Below, in pieces: positions 41,669-49,461 of a DNA stretch of 49,461 nt. The DNA is from an uncultured Bacteroidota bacterium (GTDB lineage Bacteria; Bacteroidota; Bacteroidia; Flavobacteriales; Flavobacteriaceae), in NCBI GenBank assembly GCA_913047695.1, contig CAJWUI010000009.1, positions 1 through 49,461 of the forward strand, written 5' to 3'. The notes under the pieces were generated by a model. That model was not told the DNA's origin. It ran no database searches and was given only the letters and a program-made list of their open reading frames with translations. The position numbers were made by a program, and so were the translations under genes. Positions within the stretch are counted from its first letter, which is position 1; every line of letters starts with the position of its first letter.

Positions 41669-42670
41669 ATGCTATTAGCTATTGAAACTTCCTGTGATGA
41701 TACTGCTGCAGCTGTCTTGGAAGGTCGAAAAGTACTTTCAAATTGCATAGCAAATCAGAATTTTATTCATAAGACATATGGCGGAATCGTTCCTGAACTA
41801 GCTTCAAGGGCACACCAGTCAAAAATAGTCCCAGTAATTTCACAAGCCTTAGTTGAAGCAAATATCGATAAAAAACAATTAACCGCAATTGCTTATACAC
41901 AAGGTCCTGGACTCTTGGGCTCTTTACTTGTAGGAGGATCATTCGCAAAATCAATGGCATTGGCTTTAGATTTACCCCTAATTCCTGTAAATCACATGCA
42001 TGCACACCTTCTTGTGCATTTTTTAGATGGTTATGTTACTCCAGAATTTCCTTTTTTAGGTATAACAATATCCGGAGGACACACACAGCTTATTTTAGTC
42101 AAAAGTTATTTTAATTTTAAATTAATTGGGACAACACTTGATGATGCAATAGGTGAGGCATTTGACAAATGTGGAAAGATTATGGGTCTATCATACCCAG
42201 CAGGACAAGAAATTGACAAACTTGCAAAAAATGGTAACAAGTATAGGTTTACCTTTCCAATAGCAAATCCCAAAGGATACGACGTGAGCTATAGTGGAAT
42301 CAAAACTGCTTTTATGAATTTTATTAAGATTGAAGAAGCTAAGGACTCGAAATTCATTAAAAAAAATCTTAATGATTTATGTGCAAGCCTTCAAAATAGC
42401 TTAATTCAGACAATTTTGAATAAAATAAAGATGGTATCTAATGATTTCGGATTAAACAGAATAGTTATTGGAGGTGGAGTTGCGGCTAATTCAGAAATTT
42501 GTAATGAGTTGAAAAAGCAAAAAACAAAAAATGGATGGGAATTATTTATTCCTCCGTTAGAGTACACAACAGATAATGCAGCTATGATTGGAATTGCAGG
42601 ATACTTTAAATTAAATGAAAGAAAATATGGCAACCTTTTTGATGAATCAAAATCACGTTTGCAAATTTAG
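41669..42670 (+). CDS. tsaD: tRNA N6-threonylcarbamoyladenosine synthase TsaD
   Basis: A 333-residue Kae1/TsaD protein. Motifs: LAIETSCDDTAAAV at the start, GIVPELASRAH, TQGPGLLGSLLVG (78-90), the metal site NHMHAH with His109 and His113, GISGGHTQL-type phosphate loop (TISGGHTQL) and VIGGGVAANSE near the C-terminus. With TsaB, TsaC and TsaE it adds the threonylcarbamoyl group to A37 of ANN-decoding tRNAs. Two bases separate it from rsmE, so they are translationally linked. Confidence 0.96.
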   Translation: MLLAIETSCDDTAAAVLEGRKVLSNCIANQNFIHKTYGGIVPELASRAHQSKIVPVISQALVEANIDKKQLTAIAYTQGPGLLGSLLVGGSFAKSMALALDLPLIPVNHMHAHLLVHFLDGYVTPEFPFLGITISGGHTQLILVKSYFNFKLIGTTLDDAIGEAFDKCGKIMGLSYPAGQEIDKLAKNGNKYRFTFPIANPKGYDVSYSGIKTAFMNFIKIEEAKDSKFIKKNLNDLCASLQNSLIQTILNKIKMVSNDFGLNRIVIGGGVAANSEICNELKKQKTKNGWELFIPPLEYTTDNAAMIGIAGYFKLNERKYGNLFDESKSRLQI

Positions 42671-42672
42671 AT

Positions 42673-43380
42673 ATGACATTATTTTTTGATTCTCATATTA
42701 CAATTAATACTAAAAGTTTCGAGTTAGATCCATCAGAAAGTAAACATATATCTAAAGTTTTAAGAAAAAAGTCAGGAGACAAAATAACTGTTACAAATGG
42801 TAAAGGTCTAGAATGGAAAGGAAAGCTTTTCTACAATAAAAAGAATATGCTAGTTGCAACCAAGCAAATTGCATTAGAGCACAAAAAAAAGTTTAGAAAA
42901 ATCCAAATTGCAATTGCACCAACGAAAAGCAATCATAGAATGGAATGGTTGGTTGAAAAGCTTACTGAAATTGGTGTTCATAGAATAACCCCCATATTAT
43001 GCGAAAGATCTGAGAGAAAGATTTTAAATACTAAACGATTAATCAAGATTTCCATAACAGCACTTAAGCAATCAAATAACTTTTTCCTGCCAAAAATTGA
43101 TGAAATAATAAAATTTGATGAATTTTTGGAAAATAATAAAAATCCTATTTTAATTGCCCATTGCTCACCAAGGCCAACTAAGCTATTGGTTGACTACAAG
43201 TCCAACTTCAAAAAAATATGTCTTTTAATCGGTCCTGAGGGAGATTTCAGCACTAAGGAAATCGAAAAAGCTGTTACTCTAGGGCATACAGCTGTAAGTC
43301 TGGGTGACCAAAAATACCGAACAGAAACCGCAGGAGTTTTGGGATGTCATTTACTGCATATTCATCAACAAAAAAAATAA
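42673..43380 (+). CDS. rsmE: 16S rRNA (uracil-1498-N3)-methyltransferase
   Basis: A 235-residue SPOUT-class methyltransferase. The N-terminal PUA-like domain has SESKHISKVLRKKSGD. The middle has IAPTKSNHRMEWLVEKLTEI, and the knot has LLIGPEGDFSTKEIEKA and SLGDQKYRTETAG, all RsmE hallmarks. It methylates U1498 of 16S rRNA using SAM. It starts two bases after tsaD. Confidence 0.95.
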   Translation: MTLFFDSHITINTKSFELDPSESKHISKVLRKKSGDKITVTNGKGLEWKGKLFYNKKNMLVATKQIALEHKKKFRKIQIAIAPTKSNHRMEWLVEKLTEIGVHRITPILCERSERKILNTKRLIKISITALKQSNNFFLPKIDEIIKFDEFLENNKNPILIAHCSPRPTKLLVDYKSNFKKICLLIGPEGDFSTKEIEKAVTLGHTAVSLGDQKYRTETAGVLGCHLLHIHQQKK

Positions 43381-43406
43381 AATTTGAAACTTTCCTATCT
43401 TTACAT

Positions 43407-44495
43407 ATGAATTCCAGAGAAATCACTACAGGAGTTTTTTGGGCCATAATAAGACTTTTTGGCCTGTGTATAGTTGCTTGGTTGATATTTCAACTTAAAT
43501 CACTTATAGTCTATATGTTAATTGCAGGAGTGGTAAGTTTAATTGGCCGGCCTATAAGTCAGTTTCTGACTCAAAGATTAAAACTAAATTCAATTCTAGC
43601 GTCAACAATAAGTATAATTTTTTTGTTGGGTGTCCTAATTAGTATTTTTTCTTTATTTGTTCCTCTGTTTATCAAACAAGTAGAAAATTTGGCTTTACTT
43701 GATGTCGATTTATTAAAAATCAATATTGAAACTTTAGTAAATGAAATTAGTATTTATTTTAAACTTGATAATACCTTTTGGCAGCAGCAACTTTCCGTAG
43801 ATAATTTATTCAAAAATGTAAATTTTGGTCTTCTCCCTGAATTAATTAACCAAACATTAGAACTATTTGGTGGTTTTACAGTAGGACTATTTTCGATAAT
43901 TTTTATATTATTCTTTTTTTTGAAAGATAGTTTTATTCAAAAGAGAATAATTTTAGCTATGGTAGAGGATAAAATAACTGACAAAGTTGAAAAATCTATC
44001 AATAAAATCAAAAATTTACTTTCACGTTATTTTTTAGGCCTTTTGATGCAAATTAGTATTTTGCTAATTATCTACAGTATAGTACTTGCTATTTTAGATG
44101 TTCAAAATGCATTTGTAATTGCTTTTCTGTGTGCGCTTTTGAATTTAATTCCATACTTGGGCCCCATAATAGGTGCATTCTTAATTTCAGTTTTAACTAT
44201 GAGTAGTTTTATAGGCTCAGATTTTAGCTCTATAATTATACCCAAAACGGTTTTTGTTTTAATTGGTTTTTTACTTGGTCAAATAATCGATAATTTTTTT
44301 AGTCAGCCTTTCATATTCTCAAATAGTGTGAGATCGCATCCCTTAGAAATTTTTATACTGATACTTGCTGCTGGAACACTTACAGGTCCAGTAGGAATGA
44401 TATTCGCCATACCAATTTACACTTCGTTAAAAGTAATAGGTCAAGAATTCTTCCCAAAAAATAAAATTATTAAATCGCTGACTAAAAATTTTTGA
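43407..44495 (+). CDS. AI-2E family transporter (membrane permease)
   Basis: 362 residues from the ATG at 43407; an upstream ATG at 43344 overlaps rsmE and adds 21 polar residues. About seven to eight membrane segments are visible, with the central soluble part near 110-150. The C-terminal family signature includes LIPYLGPIIGAFLI and LILAAGTLTGPVGMIFAIP. Members export small solutes such as autoinducer-2 or act as Na+/H+ antiporters; the substrate here cannot be told. It is last of the tsaD-rsmE transcript. Confidence 0.9.
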   Translation: MNSREITTGVFWAIIRLFGLCIVAWLIFQLKSLIVYMLIAGVVSLIGRPISQFLTQRLKLNSILASTISIIFLLGVLISIFSLFVPLFIKQVENLALLDVDLLKINIETLVNEISIYFKLDNTFWQQQLSVDNLFKNVNFGLLPELINQTLELFGGFTVGLFSIIFILFFFLKDSFIQKRIILAMVEDKITDKVEKSINKIKNLLSRYFLGLLMQISILLIIYSIVLAILDVQNAFVIAFLCALLNLIPYLGPIIGAFLISVLTMSSFIGSDFSSIIIPKTVFVLIGFLLGQIIDNFFSQPFIFSNSVRSHPLEIFILILAAGTLTGPVGMIFAIPIYTSLKVIGQEFFPKNKIIKSLTKNF

Positions 44496-44520
44496 AAGTC
44501 TGATGGTGTTTCAGGTGAAA

Positions 44521-45495
44521 TTAAAAAAAGTAGCGATGATAATCTTTTTGTTTTAATAACGCTTTTTCAAATTCACCTTTCAATTGGCTAATTAATTCTC
44601 CAGTTGGTTTTACATCACTTATTGAAGTAACACCTTGACCTGCAGACCAAATTGTCTTCCATGCCTTTGCCTCCTCCTTGGCATGATCTAATTCACTTCC
44701 AAAATCAACTTTTTTTGTTTGTTTCCATAATTCCTGGGTAATACCCATAGCTTCTAAACTTGGCCTCAAAAAACTTGCGTGGATTCCAGAAACCGCGGCT
44801 GTATAGATTATATCCTCGGCCTTACTATCCATTATCATCTTTTGATATGACTTATCAGCCATACTTTCATTTACGTTTATGAAACGTGTGCCCATGTAAG
44901 CTAAATCTGCTCCCATTTGGAGAGCTGATGCAATATCATTACCGTTACTTATACAACCTGAAAGTAGAATTGTTTTATCGAAAAAGGTTTTGACCTCATT
45001 TATTAATGCAATTGGATTTATTGTTCCACCATGACCACCAGCTCCAGCAGCAACTAATATCAATCCGTCAACCCCAGCTTCTGTTGCCTTTTCAGCATGT
45101 CTCCTTTTAATGATATCATGAAATACAACTCCTCCATAATTATGAACAGCATCTACAACATCAGATACTGCGCCAAGAGATGTAATTACTATAGGAACTT
45201 TGTGCTTAATACAAATCTGCAAGTCAGGCATAACTCTTGGATTTGTCGGATGAACAATTAAATTTACTCCATAGGGTGCTGATTTTTTCCCAGTTTCTTT
45301 TTCATATTTTCTCAAGGCTTCTTTAATTTCAATAATCCATTCTTCAAAACCTTCAGTAGTTCTTTGGTTTAGTGCAGGAAGTGTTCCTACTATGCCATTT
45401 TTACAACACTCTATTACAAGCTTTGGACAAGAAATTAAAAACATAGGTGCGGCAACAACGGGAATAGATAAGTCTTTAAAAAATGATGGTCTCAT
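44521..45495 (-). CDS. Nitronate monooxygenase/2-nitropropane dioxygenase-like flavoprotein
   Basis: 324 residues from the ATG at 45495 (six bases after the upstream stop). An ATG at 45522 is open but overlaps that gene. It is an FMN-binding TIM barrel: PVVAAPMFLIS at the start, GVNLIVHPTN, ITSLG, VAAGAGGHGG with the active-site His, and the phosphate-binding segments SGCISNGNDIASALQMGADLAYMGTRF, in two parts. The family oxidises nitronates or acts as an enoyl-type reductase; the substrate is unknown. It ends convergently with the AI-2E gene. Confidence 0.88.
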   Translation of the reverse strand: MRPSFFKDLSIPVVAAPMFLISCPKLVIECCKNGIVGTLPALNQRTTEGFEEWIIEIKEALRKYEKETGKKSAPYGVNLIVHPTNPRVMPDLQICIKHKVPIVITSLGAVSDVVDAVHNYGGVVFHDIIKRRHAEKATEAGVDGLILVAAGAGGHGGTINPIALINEVKTFFDKTILLSGCISNGNDIASALQMGADLAYMGTRFINVNESMADKSYQKMIMDSKAEDIIYTAAVSGIHASFLRPSLEAMGITQELWKQTKKVDFGSELDHAKEEAKAWKTIWSAGQGVTSISDVKPTGELISQLKGEFEKALLKQKDYHRYFF

Positions 45496-45500
45496 AAAAT

Positions 45501-45953
45501 TTATTTTAGTAAAAGGGTCCATTCAAAATCGAAGGTTGATACAATATCACCTTCTGCATCAACACCTATGGCTTGAAGCCATAGGGTTTGAGATTTGTTT
45601 GTTTTCAACAATTTAGTAAATGTTTTCTCAACAGCTTCTCCATTATCACAAGAAAAAATAATCTGTCCTTTTGCTTTTTTTGTGAAAGTAGCTTTGTTGT
45701 TAATCACAAGCATTGAAATATCACATTTAAAACTTTTTGATGCCTGCATTATCAAAACCCCAGTAGAAAGCTCTGCGGACATCCCTTGAATAGCCCAAAA
45801 AATTGATTTAAAGGGGTTTTTATTGATCCAATTCAAATTTACTTTTGTGCTACAACATTTCCCTGAAATTTTTTTAACCCTTACACCACACCACCATGCG
45901 GAAGGCAAATTAAAAAAAGTGTACAGATTTATCCCAAACGGAGTGAGTTTCAT
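45501..45953 (-). CDS. DUF4442 hot-dog-fold protein
   Basis: 150 residues resembling the DUF4442 branch of the PaaI/thioesterase hot-dog superfamily. The helix is preceded by NPFKSIFWAIQGMSAELSTG, where Asn and Ala-Glu-Leu occupy the usual active-site area, and two long strands follow (ATFTKKAKGQIIFSC and TLWLQAIGVDAEGDIVSTFDF). Some members hydrolyse acyl-CoA, but this branch is uncharacterised. It lies four bases after ald and overlaps nothing when the downstream gene starts at 45495. Confidence 0.78.
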   Translation of the reverse strand: MKLTPFGINLYTFFNLPSAWWCGVRVKKISGKCCSTKVNLNWINKNPFKSIFWAIQGMSAELSTGVLIMQASKSFKCDISMLVINNKATFTKKAKGQIIFSCDNGEAVEKTFTKLLKTNKSQTLWLQAIGVDAEGDIVSTFDFEWTLLLK

Positions 45954-45957
45954 GCCT

Positions 45958-47067
45958 TTAAATTAGTGATTCAACTTCAGTAAAATCCAAATCGAACGTC
46001 TCAGCCACCTCTTTATAAACAACTTTTCCATTAATTATATTTAAACCTTTCGCTAGGGAAGAATTTTCTCGACAAGCTTTTTTCCAGCCTTTACTTGCGA
46101 GTTCTATAATATAACTTAAAGTCGAATTAGTTAATGCTATAGTTGACGTATTTGGCATTGCTCCAGGCATATTGGTTACTGCATAATGGATAATTCCTTC
46201 TTTTATAATAATTGGATTTGCGTGTGTTGTGGGTTCACTTGATTCAAAACATCCCCCTTGATCAATAGCCACATCAACTAAAACTGTTCCCTGCATCATT
46301 TTTGATAACATTTTTTTATTAATTAATTTTGGAGTCTTGGAACCAGGTATTAAAACAGTACCGATTATCAAATGTGATCTTCGGATTTCAAGTTCTATAT
46401 TAAGTTGATTTGAAAAAATAGGAGTAACATTATCAGGCATCATTTTATCTAAATCACGCAATCGTTCCAAATTATTATCAAAAATTGAAACGTTTGCCCC
46501 TAACCCAGCAGCCATCAGTGCTGCTTCAGTGCCCGCAACTCCACCACCAATAATCATTACATTTGCAGGTCTTACACCAGTAACTCCACCCAAAAGGATA
46601 CCAAAGCCACCATAAGGTTTTCCAAGATATTTAGCTCCCTCTTGAGTAGCCATTCTTCCTGCAACTTCAGACATAGGAATCAATAATGGTAACTTATCAT
46701 TTTCTTCAACTGTCTCATATGCTAAACAAACAGAATTTGAAGCTATCATCGCTTCAGTCAATTTTTTACTTGAAGCAAAATGAAAAAAGGTAAAGATCAA
46801 TTGATTAGGCTTAATCAGTTTGTACTCCTGGTCAATCGGCTCTTTAACTTTAACTATCATTTCAGCAAAATTGTATATATCTTCAATTTTACTTAAGATC
46901 TTGCAACCTTCTTTTTGATATTCCTTGTCATCAAATCCGCTTAATAAACCTGCATTTTTTTGGATGCAAACTTGATGTCCCGCACTCACAAGGGATAATG
47001 CACCCGCTGGAGTAAGACCTACTCTAGCTTCTTGTACTTTAATCTCTTTGGGTATTCCTATTTTCAT
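45958..47067 (-). CDS. ald: Alanine dehydrogenase
   Basis: A 369-residue NAD-dependent alanine dehydrogenase. Seen: MKIGIPKEIKVQEARVGLTP with substrate-binding Arg15, VKVKEP with Lys74, FHFASS with catalytic His96, the Rossmann loop IGGGVAGTEAAL (173-184), and VDVAIDQGGCFESS with the catalytic Asp. It interconverts alanine and pyruvate plus ammonia. It heads a three-gene minus-strand transcript with the DUF4442 and flavoprotein genes. Its upstream 190 bases hold a small candidate gene and the tRNA terminator. Confidence 0.96.
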   Translation of the reverse strand: MKIGIPKEIKVQEARVGLTPAGALSLVSAGHQVCIQKNAGLLSGFDDKEYQKEGCKILSKIEDIYNFAEMIVKVKEPIDQEYKLIKPNQLIFTFFHFASSKKLTEAMIASNSVCLAYETVEENDKLPLLIPMSEVAGRMATQEGAKYLGKPYGGFGILLGGVTGVRPANVMIIGGGVAGTEAALMAAGLGANVSIFDNNLERLRDLDKMMPDNVTPIFSNQLNIELEIRRSHLIIGTVLIPGSKTPKLINKKMLSKMMQGTVLVDVAIDQGGCFESSEPTTHANPIIIKEGIIHYAVTNMPGAMPNTSTIALTNSTLSYIIELASKGWKKACRENSSLAKGLNIINGKVVYKEVAETFDLDFTEVESLI

Positions 47068-47125
47068 TTAACGTTAAGAATATTAATTTTTTTGATTATA
47101 GATTCAAAAATTTAAATTACTAAGA

Positions 47126-47203
47126 TTAATTAAAATAAGGATCTTCACAATCAAATAGAATTAAATCTTTAGAACCAAATAAATCAGCTTCTTCTTTTTT
47201 CAT
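47126..47203 (-). CDS. Candidate 25-residue acidic small protein
   Basis: An ATG-to-TAA frame of 26 codons between the tRNA-Arg terminator and ald. The product is acidic, MKKEEADLFGSKDLILFDCE followed by DPYFN, with one Cys and a clearly non-random look. It may be a leader peptide, a small regulator or chance. Spacing to the ald start is 58 bases. There is no further support. Confidence 0.3.
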   Translation of the reverse strand: MKKEEADLFGSKDLILFDCEDPYFN

Positions 47204-47213
47204 ATAAATACAA

Positions 47214-47242
47214 TAAAGAAAACCCTCTATTTTGAGGGTTTT
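47214..47242 (-). terminator. Intrinsic terminator of tRNA-Arg
   Basis: The stem AAAACCCTC / GAGGGTTTT (47219-47227 with 47234-47242) has a 6-base loop. Read on the minus strand it runs into TTTTCTTT. It lies 16 bases past the tRNA 3' end. Confidence 0.85.
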
Positions 47243-47257
47243 AAACATAATTTAAAG

Positions 47258-47331
47258 TGATCGCGATAGGATTCGAACCTATGACCGTCTGCTTAGAAGG
47301 CAGATGCTCTATCCAGCTGAGCTACGCGACC
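47258..47331 (-). tRNA. tRNA-Arg (anticodon TCT)
   Basis: The minus strand gives a 74-base cloverleaf without an encoded CCA. The acceptor GGTCGCG pairs with CGCGATC (one G-T wobble), with discriminator A. The D-arm is GCTC...GAGC. The anticodon stem TCTGC / GCAGA carries the loop CTTCTAA, so the anticodon is TCT, reading AGA and AGG. The T-arm contains GGTTCGAATCC. AGA is a major arginine codon in such AT-rich genomes. Confidence 0.97.
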
Positions 47332-47575
47332 GTTGAACTATTGATTGGGATTTACAGAGGTTTTTAAAATCTGACTACTTTTTTTGATAGTCATTTGCAT
47401 ATAAAATTGCATTAATCTTAAAAGTTTACTACTCTATAAACCTTTAAATAGGCAAGCAAATATAATTAAAAGGACAGAATCCATAACCCCCTCTTATCTC
47501 ATAAATTTAGTACAAGGATTTTTCTCTAATAAAGATTACATAATTGTTTAATTAACACGGTTTGTTTTAAAAAAA

Positions 47576-48646
47576 TTAGCTTGGTAAATGTTTTAGCAAA
47601 AATAAAATTCCATTTCTAGATAATATTTTCTCAATATCATTATCTGAATAGCCTCTCCTATTTAAAATATGTCTTAGATTTTGTAAATCAGCAATTGTAT
47701 CCAAATCTGCTGGGCATTGCTCTTTTCCAAATCCACCATCTAGATCTGACCCAATCATTACGTGATTTGTATTTCCCGAAAGTTGACAAATATGGTCAAT
47801 GTGATCCACAATTGATTCAATCAAGAGTCCTTTATCAGTCGGTTTGGTTTTTCCTCTTTCCCAATTTGGAGTAATCATCCAAGCATCAAATGCCACTCCA
47901 ATAACTGCATTGTGATCAATCAAAATTCTGATTTGAGAGTCATCGAACTGTCTTTCATTATTAACTAATTTTCTGCAGTTACTATGACTTGCCCAAATTG
48001 GACCTTGATAAAATTCAAGAGTTTCCCAAAAACTTAAATCACACAGATGCGTTACATCCAAAATAAGTTTGAGTTCTTCTATTTTTTTTAACAACAATTT
48101 CCCTTTTTCTCCAATTCCTCCACTTGAATCAGTACCATAAGCATAAATCCCTGGTCCATAATGTGCTGGACCTATAGCTCTTAATCCTTTAATATACATT
48201 CTCTCTAAATGATCCATAGATATAATTGAGTCTGCTCCCTCGAGACTTAAAACATAACCTAATGGCGTACCATTTGGATTTGATTTCCAATTATTTAAAT
48301 GTTTTTTTAAGTTCGATTTTGAGTTTATTTGTACTAACTCCTTTTGAGATTCCATTTCCTTATACCAAGCTAATTGCCCTTGGGTGTGAGCCCAAGCTTG
48401 TTCTTGTGAATTCCAACCTGGTAAAGGGTTTTTTGGTTTGACGTATCTTGCTATAAGAGTGCCAACACACAATCCTATGTTGCCTTTACGTAATTCAGGA
48501 AAAGAGACAGTTGAAAGTTCTCGCCCTGGCAAATCATTCATTCCCTTTTCAAGTTTACGAATTGTATTTGTTTTCAAACGATAATCTCGATTCCATTCAA
48601 TTGCATTCATTGATAGATCTAGATGTGCGTCAAAAATAAATTCCAT
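47576..48646 (-). CDS. M19 membrane-dipeptidase-family enzyme
   Basis: 356 residues, no signal peptide. It is a family M19 (renal dipeptidase-like) metallo-barrel with ligands in order: FDAHLDLS (HxD), LSLEGAD (bridging Glu), DVTHLCD and ASHSNCR (His), and IGSDLDGGFG (Asp). M19 enzymes cleave dipeptides and often tolerate a D-residue at the C-terminal position. It is cytosolic as judged from the N-terminus. The gene starts six bases after the D-threonine-aldolase-like gene, so the two are likely co-transcribed and may act in D-amino-acid peptide use. The 244-base gap from here to the tRNA shows no clear feature. Confidence 0.9.
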   Translation of the reverse strand: MEFIFDAHLDLSMNAIEWNRDYRLKTNTIRKLEKGMNDLPGRELSTVSFPELRKGNIGLCVGTLIARYVKPKNPLPGWNSQEQAWAHTQGQLAWYKEMESQKELVQINSKSNLKKHLNNWKSNPNGTPLGYVLSLEGADSIISMDHLERMYIKGLRAIGPAHYGPGIYAYGTDSSGGIGEKGKLLLKKIEELKLILDVTHLCDLSFWETLEFYQGPIWASHSNCRKLVNNERQFDDSQIRILIDHNAVIGVAFDAWMITPNWERGKTKPTDKGLLIESIVDHIDHICQLSGNTNHVMIGSDLDGGFGKEQCPADLDTIADLQNLRHILNRRGYSDNDIEKILSRNGILFLLKHLPS

Positions 48647-48652
48647 AATTCT

Positions 48653-49461
48653 CTAAATAGATAAATGATAATCTCTTGCCTGAATATCCCATGAAGATTG
48701 AATTTCTCCATTGATTACAACATAAGATTTATTGTATTTTGCGACTGTAGGACATATGTGGTACGGAATTGCATAAAAAAGGTCACCAATATTTAAATTT
48801 TTATGCTTTTTATATTCAACTACAAGATGCTCTTCACTCTGAGATTTATGAATCGCTCCCTCCAAACCAAAAATTTCCATTCTTGGTAATGGCATCTCGG
48901 AAGAAACTGCCTTGTGGCCTATATCAAAACAATAGATATTTGGAGCTGGCTTGCTAATTAATCGAGTTACCAAAACAGCGGCATGCAGAAATGGTGACTC
49001 TTTCCATATTTTCTCATAACCCAAGTCCCAAAGAAGAGTTGTTCCTGGACTTAATAGATTTGTTTTTCTTAACGAATGAGGGTAAAAACTAGGAGTACCT
49101 CCTGTAATAATTTGTGGTAACGCTCCCATTTTATTTTTTATTCGTGCCACTAATTGTTCAACTTTTTTAAAATCTAGATTACATTGGTTTAATCTTTTAC
49201 TTAATGATGAATGTCGAATATGACCGTCATAAACATGGAGTCCATTAAATTTCAGGTTTTGATCCTTAAATAATTCATAGTAAAGACTTAACGCCTTATC
49301 TGGAATTATTCCTGTTCTATTCATTCCATTATTTATATCTAACCATAAATTCATCTTTATATCATTAGCTTTTGATAAACTTGAAAATGATTTTAAAGAA
49401 TCAATGTTATCCACAAGTGTAGAGAACTTAATTTTTGGATATTTTTTTTGAAGATTCAAAA
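48653..49461 (-). CDS. D-threonine aldolase/D-serine dehydratase-like PLP enzyme, 5' end cut by window edge
   Basis: At least 268 residues; the frame runs off the end of the window, so roughly the first 100 residues, including the PLP-binding Lys, are not seen. The visible part has the alanine-racemase-type barrel (NLWLDINNGMNRTGI, FNGLHVYDGHIRH, QIITGGTPSFYPH). It ends in a D-serine-dehydratase-like domain with PYHICPTVAKY, whose His and Cys bind a metal ion. This family cleaves D-beta-hydroxy amino acids or dehydrates D-serine. It is the likely first gene of a pair with the M19 dipeptidase. Confidence 0.88.
   Translation of the reverse strand, partial: LNLQKKYPKIKFSTLVDNIDSLKSFSSLSKANDIKMNLWLDINNGMNRTGIIPDKALSLYYELFKDQNLKFNGLHVYDGHIRHSSLSKRLNQCNLDFKKVEQLVARIKNKMGALPQIITGGTPSFYPHSLRKTNLLSPGTTLLWDLGYEKIWKESPFLHAAVLVTRLISKPAPNIYCFDIGHKAVSSEMPLPRMEIFGLEGAIHKSQSEEHLVVEYKKHKNLNIGDLFYAIPYHICPTVAKYNKSYVVINGEIQSSWDIQARDYHLSI

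Noticed and set aside
47338..47400. 20-residue minus-strand frame just upstream of tRNA-Arg
   Set aside because: Very short, polar, no context, and likely overlaps the tRNA promoter region.

Overview
The window comes from an AT-rich member of the Bacteroidota, most likely a marine Flavobacteriia lineage. The evidence is a SusC/SusD pair, many lipoproteins with Bacteroidota-type lipoboxes, the bacillithiol gene bshA, a flavobacterial lptD/amidase/MCE/Fe-S gene block, a TamB-tsaD divergent pair, and an almost complete absence of Shine-Dalgarno sequences. Function calls rest on motifs read by eye; no database search was run.

Layout. Positions 1-59 are the last codons of mnmE. They are followed by a cluster of short repeated heptamers and a 48-codon remnant that looks like the N-terminus of a tyrosine integrase. 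Positions 414-6757 look accessory: a BspA-like repeat lipoprotein, an NTF2-like lipoprotein, several small secreted proteins of unknown function, a secreted TIM-barrel glycosidase-like protein and a YjbQ-family enzyme. Positions 7015-10757 form an apparent operon of two secreted beta-propellers (one with a Met/His-rich loop) and a GNAT acetyltransferase. Positions 10766-16921 hold a SusCD transport pair ending in a clear terminator, flanked by a lipoprotein peptidase-like hydrolase and a secreted SGNH hydrolase. Positions 17004-21807 hold a nested inverted-repeat element, a class V PLP enzyme, a Kazal-type lipoprotein, a pterin dehydratase, a DUF1080 hydrolase and a penicillin-acylase-family enzyme.

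Positions 21812-34205 are core envelope and redox genes: bshA, a GH3/beta-lactamase fusion, two Fe-S proteins, an MCE protein, a cell-wall amidase, divergent lptD, and ridA. Positions 34210-37088 are an N-acetylglucosamine-kinase-like gene with gapA and pfkA. Positions 37177-44495 hold tamB, and divergent from it tsaD-rsmE-AI-2E transporter. Positions 44521-47067 hold a nitronate monooxygenase-like gene, a DUF4442 protein and alanine dehydrogenase. The end holds tRNA-Arg(TCT), an M19 dipeptidase and a D-threonine-aldolase-like enzyme cut by the window edge.

The main points for a second look are the mnmE/integrase-remnant junction, two genes whose N-terminal membrane or signal segment has no ATG/GTG/TTG start (near 3819 and 41619), the two-propeller operon with its metal-ligand-like loop, the nested hairpin at 17004-17065, and two very short candidate genes. 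No complete mobile element, CRISPR array or recognisable defence system was seen.
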